A DNA stretch of 5,148 nt from Desulfobacterales bacterium (GTDB taxonomy: Bacteria > Desulfobacterota > Desulfobacteria > Desulfobacterales > JAFDCJ01). Positions 1 through 5,148 of the stretch are shown here, in pieces. Numbering within the stretch: position 1 is the first letter of the stretch; each line of letters starts with the position of its first letter. Location: assembly GCA_029939875.1 (NCBI GenBank), contig JAOZSC010000183.1:1-5148 (forward strand). The letters are read 5' to 3'. Below the pieces are notes generated by a model. The model was not told where the DNA came from. It saw nothing but the letters and a program-made list of their open reading frames with translations, and did no database searches. The position numbers and the translations under genes are program-made.

Positions 1-2
1 AG

Positions 3-518
3 AAGTATCTTGGCTATTCATATACCAGTGACAGTGAAAAAGAGCTGATGGAAGCCAAAGCCGTTTTGATGGCGCAAAAGCCCCTCGTCATGGCCTATGA
101 TTCGTGGCCCAGCCGCCTGCTCAAGGAAGATGAAGCCTGGATTTCCCACCTGTGGATCGGTGACAGCTGGCTGCTTTCACGGGAAAAACCCGAAATCAAG
201 GGTGTGATGCCCAAAGAAGGGACCTATTATGCCGGTAACACCGATTTCATCCCAAAGGGGGCCAAACACTCGGCGGCAGCCCACCTTTTTCTCAACTACC
301 TCTTCCGCACGGAAGTCGCTGTCCAGCTGATCGACTGGATCGGTTATCCACCGGTTCACAAACACACCATCGAATTCATAAGCGATGAGATGAAAGCCTG
401 GCCGGGTTTTATACCTGACAAGGCATACATGCTGAAATGCGACGGGTTTGATACCAGACTGATCATGGGGAAGGGAAAAGAGCTCCGGGATAAGATCTGG
501 GAAGATTTGAAAAAATAA
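3..518 (+). CDS. potD: Polyamine-type ABC transporter periplasmic substrate-binding protein, C-terminal part (PotD/PotF family)
   Basis: This is the C-terminal 171 codons or so of an extracytoplasmic solute-binding protein. The reading frame is open to the left window edge, so the start and signal peptide are not visible. The segment begins KYLGYSYTSDSEKELMEAK, a typical PotD-like stretch in which the protein lists helices before a hinge strand. It continues with IPKGAKHSAAAHLFLNYL, the usual motif where the protein shields the ligand and the last lobe packs, then IDWIGYPPVHK and a C-terminal helix ending in LKK. In the family this protein captures polyamines or related cations in the periplasm and delivers them to the permease pair. 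The next three genes encode the matching permeases and ATPase, which supports the assignment. The exact ligand (putrescine, spermidine, agmatine or another amine) cannot be decided because most of the binding pocket lies outside the window. It ends in TAA and is followed by an unusually long gap before potB. Confidence 0.88.
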   Translation, partial: KYLGYSYTSDSEKELMEAKAVLMAQKPLVMAYDSWPSRLLKEDEAWISHLWIGDSWLLSREKPEIKGVMPKEGTYYAGNTDFIPKGAKHSAAAHLFLNYLFRTEVAVQLIDWIGYPPVHKHTIEFISDEMKAWPGFIPDKAYMLKCDGFDTRLIMGKGKELRDKIWEDLKK

Positions 519-540
519 CTTCGTAAACAGCCAAAACTAC

Positions 541-650
541 CATGGATCACGGAGACACGCCGAGACGAAAATGCAAAGCCGTTGTATCGGTTGTCCGGCG
601 GATGTGGCAACCATCGGTTTTTGTCTGAATTGCGTGTTTTCGTGATTAAA
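541..650. repeat. Imperfect long inverted repeat in the potD-potB gap
   Basis: The 166-base gap between potD and potB contains two arms, ATCACGGAGACACGC at 546-560 and GCGTGTTTTCGTGAT at 632-646, which are reverse complements at 13 of 15 positions. Inside them, AGACGAAAA near 563-571 pairs imperfectly with TTTTTGTCT at about 618-626. The whole stretch could therefore fold as a roughly 100-base hairpin with a GC-rich centre. Similar short dispersed elements are common between genes, and within an operon such a hairpin could affect mRNA stability or reduce expression of the permeases relative to the abundant binding protein. I see no coding potential in the gap. Whether the element recurs in the genome cannot be told from this window. 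Confidence 0.5.
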
Positions 651-684
651 AAATTTAAAGCATCGTTCCACCCGGGAGTTATAC

Positions 685-1587
685 ATGCACGCATTGAATA
701 AACCGTCTATGACCCAGGCGGCAAAAAGGGCAAAGCGCAAGCTGGTCCTGGAGATAACTGCTTATTTAAGCCCGATCATTCTTATCATCGTTGTCTTTGT
801 TTTTGCACCACTGGCCATCATCCTGTTTTTCAGCTTTTTAAAATCAGGCGAATATGGTCAGATCGTTTACTCTTTTACCTTTGAAAACATCCGTGCCGTT
901 TTGAGCGGAGGATATGGGAAAGTTTTTCTGCAATCGCTTTATCTGGCTTTGCAGACCAATGTACTCTGTATCCTTTTCGGTTATCCCATCGCCTACTACA
1001 TCACCAGGTACGGGGGAAAGTGGAAAACACTCTGGATCTTCATGATCATAGTTCCCTCATGGTCCTCCTACCTCATCCGGCTTTATGCACTGAAAACGAT
1101 CATAGGAACCAATGGAATCATAAACGGGCTCCTGATGAACCTTCATATCATTTCCGAACCGATTCAAATTCTCTACACCCCCTTTGCCGTTGCCTTGGGG
1201 CTGGTATTTGCCTGGCTGCCGTTTATGATCCTTCCGATTTATGCAGCCCTGGAAGGGCTTGACCGCTCGGTCCTGGAAGCGGCCACCGATCTGGGCGCCA
1301 CGCCGGTTCGAAGATTTTTTCGGGTCATTTTGCCATTGACCCGGGGGGGCCTGCTTTCCGGTTCCATTCTTGTTTTCATTCCCACAGTCGGAGAGTGGCT
1401 GGTTCCGCATATTTTCGGCGGCTCGAAAATTATGATGGCAGGCTCCCTGGTGGCCCAGAAATTTACGGCTGTGGGGAATATCCCCCTGGGCTCCAGCCTG
1501 GCCATCATGCTGGCAACGACACTCATTCTGATCCTGTATCTCACCATTAAATGGGGGGGGAGGGAGGCACTGGAGAAGGCAATATGA
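685..1587 (+). CDS. potB: Polyamine-type ABC transporter permease 1 (PotB family)
   Basis: Inner-membrane permease subunit of 300 residues, a normal length for PotB. A short basic N-terminus (KRAKRK) precedes about six hydrophobic segments at roughly residues 24-51, 80-107, 115-135, 163-187, 223-243 and 268-288. The cytoplasmic loop carries the EAA motif, EAATDLGATPVRRFFRVILP starting at residue 198, which docks on the ATPase. With PotC it forms the translocation pore. The chosen ATG has GGGAG six bases upstream (674-678); a second ATG at 709 has no such support. The stop TGA overlaps the potC start (ATGA), indicating translational coupling. Near the 3' end a run of eight G (1553-1560) encodes part of the tail WGGREALEKAI. 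This G tract could make the C-terminus prone to slippage. Confidence 0.93.
   Translation: MHALNKPSMTQAAKRAKRKLVLEITAYLSPIILIIVVFVFAPLAIILFFSFLKSGEYGQIVYSFTFENIRAVLSGGYGKVFLQSLYLALQTNVLCILFGYPIAYYITRYGGKWKTLWIFMIIVPSWSSYLIRLYALKTIIGTNGIINGLLMNLHIISEPIQILYTPFAVALGLVFAWLPFMILPIYAALEGLDRSVLEAATDLGATPVRRFFRVILPLTRGGLLSGSILVFIPTVGEWLVPHIFGGSKIMMAGSLVAQKFTAVGNIPLGSSLAIMLATTLILILYLTIKWGGREALEKAI
1553..1560 (+). other. G8 homopolymer, possible slippage site between potB and potC
   Basis: Eight consecutive G lie eleven codons before the end of potB. In the potB frame they read TGG GGG GGG, giving an in-frame G GGG GGG heptamer (1554-1560). The -1 frame after this point has no stop before the potC ATG and is continuous with potC. 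A -1 slip, or a one-base insertion in the tract, would therefore join the two permeases through a short Gly-rich linker (EGGTGEGN). No experiment supports slippage here; only the sequence arrangement is seen. Confidence 0.35.
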
Positions 1588-2378
1588 AAAAAAAGAAAAT
1601 CGCATCGAAAGTTTTAGGGGCTATGAGCGTTTTAACCCTGATATTTCTCTGGGCACCGGTCCTGCTGATTATCGTGTTTTCTTTTTCCACCAACAAATAC
1701 GGTGTTGCCTGGGATGAATTTACATTCAAGTGGTATCTGAAACTGTTCCACAATGACGCAGTCAGGGATGCCCTGATACGAAGCCTTATCATTGCCGGTG
1801 TCACCGTGGTTGTTTCCACCTTGATCGGGACTATTACGGCCTACGGATTGTACAAACTCAATTTTAAAGGAAAACAGTTTCTAAGAACATCGATTCTGCT
1901 GCCCATCGTATTCCCGTCCATTGTCACCGGCAGCGCCCTGCTCGTTTTTTTCACGCGTTTCATCCATATTCCGCTTGGATACCCCAGTATCATCATTGCC
2001 CATATTGTATTCTGTTCACCCCTGGCCGTGTTTATCATCCTGGGAAGAATGCAGCGTTTTGACTGGTCCTGGGAGGAGGCTGCCATGGACCTTGGGGCCA
2101 CCCGTGTGCGTACTTTTATAAGAGTCACGGGGCCGCAGCTCATGCCGGGTATCATGGCCTCGGCCATGCTGATCTTTCCGTGGTCATTTGACGATTTCGT
2201 CATCACCTATTTTGTGGCCGGAGTCGGCAGTACCACTCTGCCCATCTATGTTTTTTCACAACTGCGATTTGGTTCGACCCCGGTAATCAATACCATCGGC
2301 ACCCTTTTCGTTGCCTTAACAATGACCGGCATGCTGCTAATGTTTTTGTTACAGAAAAAAACTAAAACGAGCGGATAA
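1584..2378 (+). CDS. potC: Polyamine-type ABC transporter permease 2 (PotC family)
   Basis: Second inner-membrane permease subunit, 264 residues from the ATG at 1584. I chose this start because GGAGAAGG sits at 1572-1579, the ATG overlaps the potB stop, and the protein then begins with a normal basic leader (MKKKKIASK) followed by the first membrane segment (about 11-34). Upstream codons in the same frame encode only a Gly-rich stretch. Further hydrophobic segments lie at about 66-90, 102-124, 134-154, 188-212 and 234-256. The EAA loop is at residues 165-167 (EAAMDLGATRVRTF), and the PotC-type signature SFDDFVITYF followed by TTLPIYVFS is present at about 201-225. It pairs with PotB to form the pore and binds PotA through the EAA loop. 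The gene looks intact. It is followed by a 37-base gap before potA. Confidence 0.93.
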   Translation: MKKKKIASKVLGAMSVLTLIFLWAPVLLIIVFSFSTNKYGVAWDEFTFKWYLKLFHNDAVRDALIRSLIIAGVTVVVSTLIGTITAYGLYKLNFKGKQFLRTSILLPIVFPSIVTGSALLVFFTRFIHIPLGYPSIIIAHIVFCSPLAVFIILGRMQRFDWSWEEAAMDLGATRVRTFIRVTGPQLMPGIMASAMLIFPWSFDDFVITYFVAGVGSTTLPIYVFSQLRFGSTPVINTIGTLFVALTMTGMLLMFLLQKKTKTSG

Positions 2379-2415
2379 ACAACACCATCGATACAAGATA
2401 GAGAGGAATAGAAAG

Positions 2416-3555
2416 ATGCAAGCCTCAAATACAGGAGATACGAATACCGAACCGGGCATCTGTCTGGAAGTAAGAAACGTTGTCAAGCGCTTTGGTGATC
2501 TGACGGCGGTGGATCATGTCAATTTAAAAATTAGAGAGGGTGAAATTTTTTCATTCCTGGGTCCCAGCGGTTGCGGCAAATCAACGCTGTTACGAGTTGT
2601 GGCCGGCCTGGAAAACCAGGATCTGGGTGATGTGTTTATTGCCGGGCTGAATGTCAATGACTTGCCGCCATACAAAAGAGATTGCAATACTGTTTTCCAA
2701 AGTCATGCCCTCTTTCCTCATATGACGGTTGCCAAAAACATTGGATTCGGCCTGGTGGAGAGAAAAATTTCCAAAAGCGAGATTAAAAAAAGAGTAGCCG
2801 AAAAAATAGAACTTGTGAATCTGGGCGGCATGGAAGATCGGCTCCCGGAACAATTAAGCGGAGGGCAACAGCAGCGGGTCGCATTGGCACGGTCGCTGAT
2901 TTTAGAGCCCACCGTTCTCCTCCTGGATGAGCCGCTGGCTGCCCTGGACAGAAAATTGAGAAAAGAGATGCAGATTGAATTAAAGCGTATTCAACGGGAG
3001 GTCGGTACCACCTTCCTGAATGTGACCCACGACCAGAAAGAGGCGCTGAGTGTATCAGATAGAATTGGTATAATGAATGCAGGTGCGTTTCTGCAAATCG
3101 GGTCACCGGATGAAATTTATGAAAAACCCCGCTCGATATTTGTCGCATCTTTCATGGGGGCTACAAATATTTTTACCGGGAATGTCGTTTCCAAAAAAGA
3201 CGGCAGGATTGAGATTGAGACACCCGATGGGCTGAAGATATTTGCGCCTGAGCCGGAAGGATGTGCCGGCGATGCGATTACGGGGTTTTCCGTACATCCT
3301 GAGCTCATCAGCCTTGAGTCTGCAACGGCAGACGCACCACCGACTGATCCCAGGGAGCAAACCGAATTTCACGGAAAAATCAAGGAAGTGTTCTACCAGG
3401 GCGATTTCAGCGAATTTACGGTTGCCCTGAAGGAAACGGATATGCTCATGACGGTTCATTTGACCCGGGGCAAGGGATATCGCACGCAACTGCCCGAAGG
3501 GCAAGACGTTACCGTAAGCTGGGATTACGGCAGCAATAATGTCTTGACCGGATAA
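2416..3555 (+). CDS. potA: Polyamine-type ABC transporter ATP-binding protein (PotA family)
   Basis: Cytoplasmic ATPase of 379 residues that powers the PotBC permease. All the nucleotide-binding motifs are present: Walker A GPSGCGKST (49-57), Q-loop VFQSHALFPHMTV (Gln95), ABC signature LSGGQQQR (147-154), Walker B VLLLDEP (167-173, catalytic Glu172), D-loop AALD (175-178) and switch His205 in NVTHDQ. After about residue 240 comes the FMGATNIF linker and a C-terminal TOBE-type domain (about 290-375), as in PotA/MalK-class importers, where it dimerises and may have a regulatory role. GAGG at 2403-2406 lies nine bases before the ATG. Length and motifs indicate a functional protein. It is the last intact gene of the transporter operon; aguA remains begin 58 bases downstream. 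I see no convincing terminator after it. Confidence 0.95.
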   Translation: MQASNTGDTNTEPGICLEVRNVVKRFGDLTAVDHVNLKIREGEIFSFLGPSGCGKSTLLRVVAGLENQDLGDVFIAGLNVNDLPPYKRDCNTVFQSHALFPHMTVAKNIGFGLVERKISKSEIKKRVAEKIELVNLGGMEDRLPEQLSGGQQQRVALARSLILEPTVLLLDEPLAALDRKLRKEMQIELKRIQREVGTTFLNVTHDQKEALSVSDRIGIMNAGAFLQIGSPDEIYEKPRSIFVASFMGATNIFTGNVVSKKDGRIEIETPDGLKIFAPEPEGCAGDAITGFSVHPELISLESATADAPPTDPREQTEFHGKIKEVFYQGDFSEFTVALKETDMLMTVHLTRGKGYRTQLPEGQDVTVSWDYGSNNVLTG

Positions 3556-3613
3556 GGCCCTAAAAAAAGCTGATTTAATTTGAACGCCGGAATACATCTT
3601 ACGTGTATAATAC

Positions 3614-4059
3614 ATGGCAAAAATTATTACTTCAGCAACGCCCCGGGAGATAGGCTATCGAATGCCGGCAGAGTGGGAGAAACAAACCGCGGTGTGGCTG
3701 CAATGACCGGAGAAATATCCTGATTCCAGCCGGCAAAACCGATTGGGCTATCAGATGAAAATGGAAAAGACGTGGCTGTTAATGGCCTGGGAGATTCATC
3801 AACAGGTGAAGGCATGCATCCTACGCAAACTACCTGATCACTATCGATCTGGTATTGATTCCCGCGTTTGATAATGCCTATGACGAAAGCACAAGCCGTT
3901 TTGGCCGATTGCTTTTCGGATCACACCATTGTGCCCATTCCGGTGGTGAGCCTCACTGCAGAAAGTAGCGCGATTCATTGTGTGACGCAGCAGCAACCCG
4001 CGGCCCTGAGAAATTATATTCGAGATCCGGGCATGCCAAAAAAAACAGACCCTCATTGA
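3614..4059 (+). pseudogene. aguA: Agmatine deiminase remnant (AguA, peptidyl-arginine deiminase family)
   Basis: Intact AguA hydrolyses agmatine to N-carbamoylputrescine and ammonia and is usually about 340-380 residues. Here only both ends survive. From ATG 3614 the frame reads the family N-terminus (GYRMPAEWEKQTAVWLQ), then TGA at 3704-3706 where the family has Trp (TGG to TGA), then PEKYPDSSR, NRLGYQMKMEKTWLLMAWEI and HQQVK to about 3811. At about 3809-3816 the match jumps into another frame, ASYANYLITIDLVLIPAFDNAYDE (3816-3887), which resembles the region shortly before the C-terminus, so roughly 200 codons are missing. A further shift at about 3885-3888 leads to AQAVLADCFSDHTIVPIPVV and LTAESSAIHCVTQQQPA. 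This last motif holds the catalytic Cys, but the usual Gly-rich stretch before it is altered to ESSA. No clear ribosome binding site precedes the ATG. The gene is certainly non-functional. Its position after potA suggests a former agmatine or polyamine uptake-and-use operon. Confidence 0.88.
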
Positions 4060-4104
4060 TACGAACCGATTTCGAATCAAACAGGTTGTATCTATCTGAT
4101 ATCG

Positions 4105-4121
4105 ATGAGTATTTATCTCAT
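4105..4121. repeat. Short inverted repeat ATGAG-N7-CTCAT
   Basis: ATGAG and CTCAT arms are separated by TATTTAT. It lies about 165 bases upstream of the -24 promoter element, within the range used by sigma-54 activator sites. Five-base arms in AT-rich DNA can arise by chance, so this is a weak operator candidate. Confidence 0.25.
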
Positions 4122-4156
4122 AGATTATTGAATCAAAACCGACTCTATTCTAACCG

Positions 4157-4171
4157 CCCTGTTTTACAGGG
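4157..4171. promoter_or_regulatory. Perfect palindrome CCCTGT-TTT-ACAGGG, candidate activator site
   Basis: Six-base perfect arms flank a TTT centre, about 115 bases upstream of the -24 element. This geometry is what an enhancer-binding activator dimer would recognise. The smaller palindrome at 4211-4222 shares the CCTG/CAGG half-site. A terminator hairpin for the decayed aguA transcript is an alternative, but only TTT follows the stem before GC-containing sequence, so it would be a poor one. Confidence 0.4.
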
Positions 4172-4210
4172 TTTAGCCTTGCTGTTGAGTCGTTTTCGTT
4201 TCAAATATTA

Positions 4211-4222
4211 GCCTGTTCAGGC
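4211..4222. promoter_or_regulatory. Palindrome GCCTG-TT-CAGGC, possible second activator site
   Basis: Five-base arms are separated by TT, with CCTG/CAGG half-sites shared with the palindrome at 4157-4171, though with a shorter spacer. It lies between that site and the IHF-type site. The shared half-site hints at one regulator binding twice, but the differing spacing weakens the argument. Confidence 0.3.
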
Positions 4223-4245
4223 CGCCAGTTCGTTTCCGAAATGTC

Positions 4246-4258
4246 TAATATATTGATT
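4246..4258 (-). promoter_or_regulatory. IHF-type binding site
   Basis: Read on the minus strand, the 13 bases AATCAATATATTA match the classical IHF consensus WATCAANNNNTTR at every defined position. The site lies about 28 bases upstream of the -24 element and is centred near -62 from the predicted start. That is the usual place for the IHF bend that brings an upstream activator into contact with sigma-54 RNA polymerase. AT-rich surroundings raise the chance of a random match. Confidence 0.45.
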
Positions 4259-4285
4259 TTTAATATAAAACAGTATGCATGGTAA

Positions 4286-4303
4286 ATTGGTATACACTTT
4301 GCA
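4286..4303 (+). promoter_or_regulatory. Sigma-54 (RpoN) -24/-12 promoter
   Basis: TTGG at 4287-4290 and TTGCA at 4299-4303 give the invariant GG-N10-GC spacing of sigma-54 promoters. Of the TTGGCACG-N4-TTGCA consensus, TTGG and TTGCA are complete while the CACG block is only partly kept (TATA). The predicted transcription start is about 4314. The promoter faces the mttB-like gene. Its use would require an AAA+ enhancer-binding activator, none of which is encoded in this window. Confidence 0.6.
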
Positions 4304-4467
4304 GTACCCACTCAGATATTAAAATCATCGGCAAAAAATATATGGCCGGAAAAGTGATTTAAGATAATGCCGACAATTACTCAACCACTCAGCAATGTCT
4401 TGAAAAAGGGGAAAGTTAATAAAAGATCAATCCCCATCACACGGTACGAAGCAATTATGTATTTATA

Positions 4468-4482
4468 AAAGGAGGTTTTTTG
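4468..4482 (+). promoter_or_regulatory. Strong ribosome binding site deciding a TTG start for the mttB-like gene
   Basis: AAAGGAGG at 4468-4475 is a near-ideal Shine-Dalgarno sequence, ending four bases before the TTG at 4480. Starting here gives MRRNLHAGKPQSGGF, which matches the expected N-terminus of MttB-superfamily proteins. No in-frame ATG lies between this point and the conserved N-terminal helix. The ATG at 4496 is in a different frame and encodes nothing recognisable. Confidence 0.7.
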
Positions 4483-5148
4483 AGACGAAATTTACATGCG
4501 GGAAAACCACAGAGCGGCGGTTTCAGCCTCAACACGTTTACCGAGGATGAGCTTTATGAGATTCATCTGGCCACACTTGAAATTCTGGATGAGACCGGTA
4601 TTTTTATTGAAGACCCCTAGGCCCTTGACGCCTTTGAAGCGGCAGGTGCCAAAATCGACAAGGAAAAAAAGATCGCCAGACTTCCCTCATACCTGGTGGA
4701 AGACTGTGTCCGGTCGGCGCCGGCCAAGATTCTTCTGGCCGGGCGGGACCCGAAAAAGGACTTTGTAGTGGAAAACAACCAGGTGGGCTTTACCAATTTT
4801 GGTGAAGGCGTTCAGGTTTTCGATCCGTTTACAGGTGAGCTTCGGGAACCCACCAAACAGGATGTGGCCAACACGGCCAAGGTCGTTGACTTTTTGGAGG
4901 AAGTCGATGTCTGCAATCGGGCCGTGGGGGTCCATGAAGTTTCCCAGGATCTGGCGCCGCTTCATAATGCCGAGGCGTTTTTTGCCAATACCACCAAACA
5001 TTGCATGGTAGGCCCTTTCAGTGGATTCTGTACCCGGAAGATTGTTGAGATGGCAGCAGAAATTGTCGGCGGCATGGGCAATCTTGTAAAACGCCCCCTG
5101 GTCACCTTTCATACCTGCCCGGTCAGCCCGTGAAACTGGTCCAGGACA
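4480..5148 (+). pseudogene. mttB: MttB-superfamily trimethylamine/quaternary-amine methyltransferase, N-terminal part, interrupted
   Basis: Intact members (about 480-500 residues) transfer a methyl group from trimethylamine or a quaternary amine such as glycine betaine to a corrinoid protein (MttC type). From the TTG start the protein reads FTEDELYEIHLATLEILDETG, then an in-frame TAG at 4618-4620 (codon 47). It continues as ALDAFEAAGAKID, LAGRDPKKDFVVENNQVGFT, NFGEGVQVFDPFTGE, REPTKQDVANTAKVVDF, PLHNAEAFFANTTKHC and HTCPVSP, all typical of the family. At 5131 a TGA ends the frame. Inserting one base (CTG AAA CTG GTC CAG GAC) restores the expected LKLVQD, so a single-base deletion is likely. 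The gene runs off the right edge, and the canonical pyrrolysine site (near residue 330 in true trimethylamine enzymes) lies outside, so the substrate class is unknown. The amber codon falls at a variable position and could be pyrrolysine or a nonsense mutation. The frameshift favours a pseudogene or a sequence error. Confidence 0.8.

Larger units (their letters stand above)
4060..4479 (+). promoter_or_regulatory. 420-base AT-rich intergenic region, probable control region of the mttB-like gene
   Basis: No protein-coding potential or RNA gene is recognised here. Its recognisable contents are three short inverted repeats (4105-4121, 4157-4171, 4211-4222), an IHF-type site (4246-4258), a sigma-54 promoter (4286-4303) and a leader of about 165 bases. 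That leader runs from the predicted transcription start (about 4314) to the TTG start at 4480. I see no structured riboswitch in the leader, though this was judged by eye. Confidence 0.55.

Noticed and set aside
1587..1596. A AAA AAG heptamer at the potC start, similar to the dnaX slippery sequence
   Set aside because: It simply encodes the basic MKKKK leader common in membrane proteins. A -1 slip at the second codon would have no evident useful product.
1057..1605. Long open frame on the minus strand opposite potB
   Set aside because: Its product is rich in Gln, Asn, Gly and Pro without recognisable domains, and it lies fully opposite a well-supported permease gene. It is a shadow of potB codon usage.
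3580..3611. Sigma-70-like TTGAAC and TATAAT before the aguA remnant
   Set aside because: The spacer is 20 bases, too long for a good promoter, and transcription would begin inside the pseudogene. TATAAT in an AT-rich spacer is expected by chance.
3704..3706. TGA in the aguA remnant read as Trp or selenocysteine (recoding or alternative code)
   Set aside because: TGA serves as the normal stop of potB in the ATGA overlap, the gene carries two further lesions, and the family has an ordinary Trp at this place. A TGG to TGA nonsense mutation explains it.
4157..4180. Rho-independent terminator after the aguA remnant
   Set aside because: The six-base stem is perfect but is followed by only three T and then AGCC. 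An operator reading fits the position upstream of the sigma-54 promoter better.
4060..4479. CRISPR array, tRNA or riboswitch in the intergenic region
   Set aside because: No regularly spaced direct repeats, no cloverleaf or TTCGANTC-type T-loop context and no recognisable riboswitch core were seen by eye.
4496..4768. Open frame starting at ATG 4496 overlapping the mttB-like gene
   Set aside because: It is out of frame with the recognisable MttB sequence, has an Arg/Pro-rich meaningless product, and the GGAGG at 4471-4475 serves the TTG at 4480.

Overview
The window looks like part of a chromosome from an anaerobic, probably sulfate-reducing, Desulfobacterales-type bacterium. This is inferred from gene content: a Pot-type polyamine ABC transporter beside agmatine deiminase and MttB-superfamily methyltransferase sequences, plus a sigma-54-type promoter. 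No marker gene fixes the taxonomy. All genes lie on the + strand.

Positions 3-3555 hold an apparently intact four-gene ABC importer of the spermidine/putrescine (Pot) family: the C-terminal part of the periplasmic binding protein (potD-like, cut by the window edge), permease 1 (potB-like), permease 2 (potC-like, start overlapping the potB stop as ATGA) and the ATPase (potA-like). A 166-base gap between potD and potB carries an imperfect long inverted repeat. A G8 tract near the 3' end of potB lies exactly where a -1 slip would join PotB to PotC in one frame.

Positions 3614-4059 hold the remains of an agmatine deiminase gene (aguA). Its N-terminus and the C-terminal active-site Cys region can be read, but there is an in-frame TGA, a loss of roughly 200 codons from the middle and a further frameshift. 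Its place after potA suggests that the importer once supplied agmatine or a related polyamine to this enzyme.

Positions 4060-4479 are non-coding and look regulatory. They contain three short palindromes, an exact match to the IHF consensus on the minus strand and a good -24/-12 sigma-54 promoter, in the order expected for an enhancer-dependent promoter facing the next gene.

From 4480 to the window edge is the N-terminal part of an MttB-superfamily (trimethylamine/quaternary amine) methyltransferase. It starts at TTG behind a strong GGAGG. It has an in-frame amber codon (TAG, codon 47) and an apparent one-base deletion near 5131 that creates a TGA. The amber could in principle be read as pyrrolysine in an organism with the pyl system. 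With the second lesion and the decayed aguA next door, pseudogene is the more likely reading. The pattern is an intact importer followed by two damaged amine-catabolism genes.
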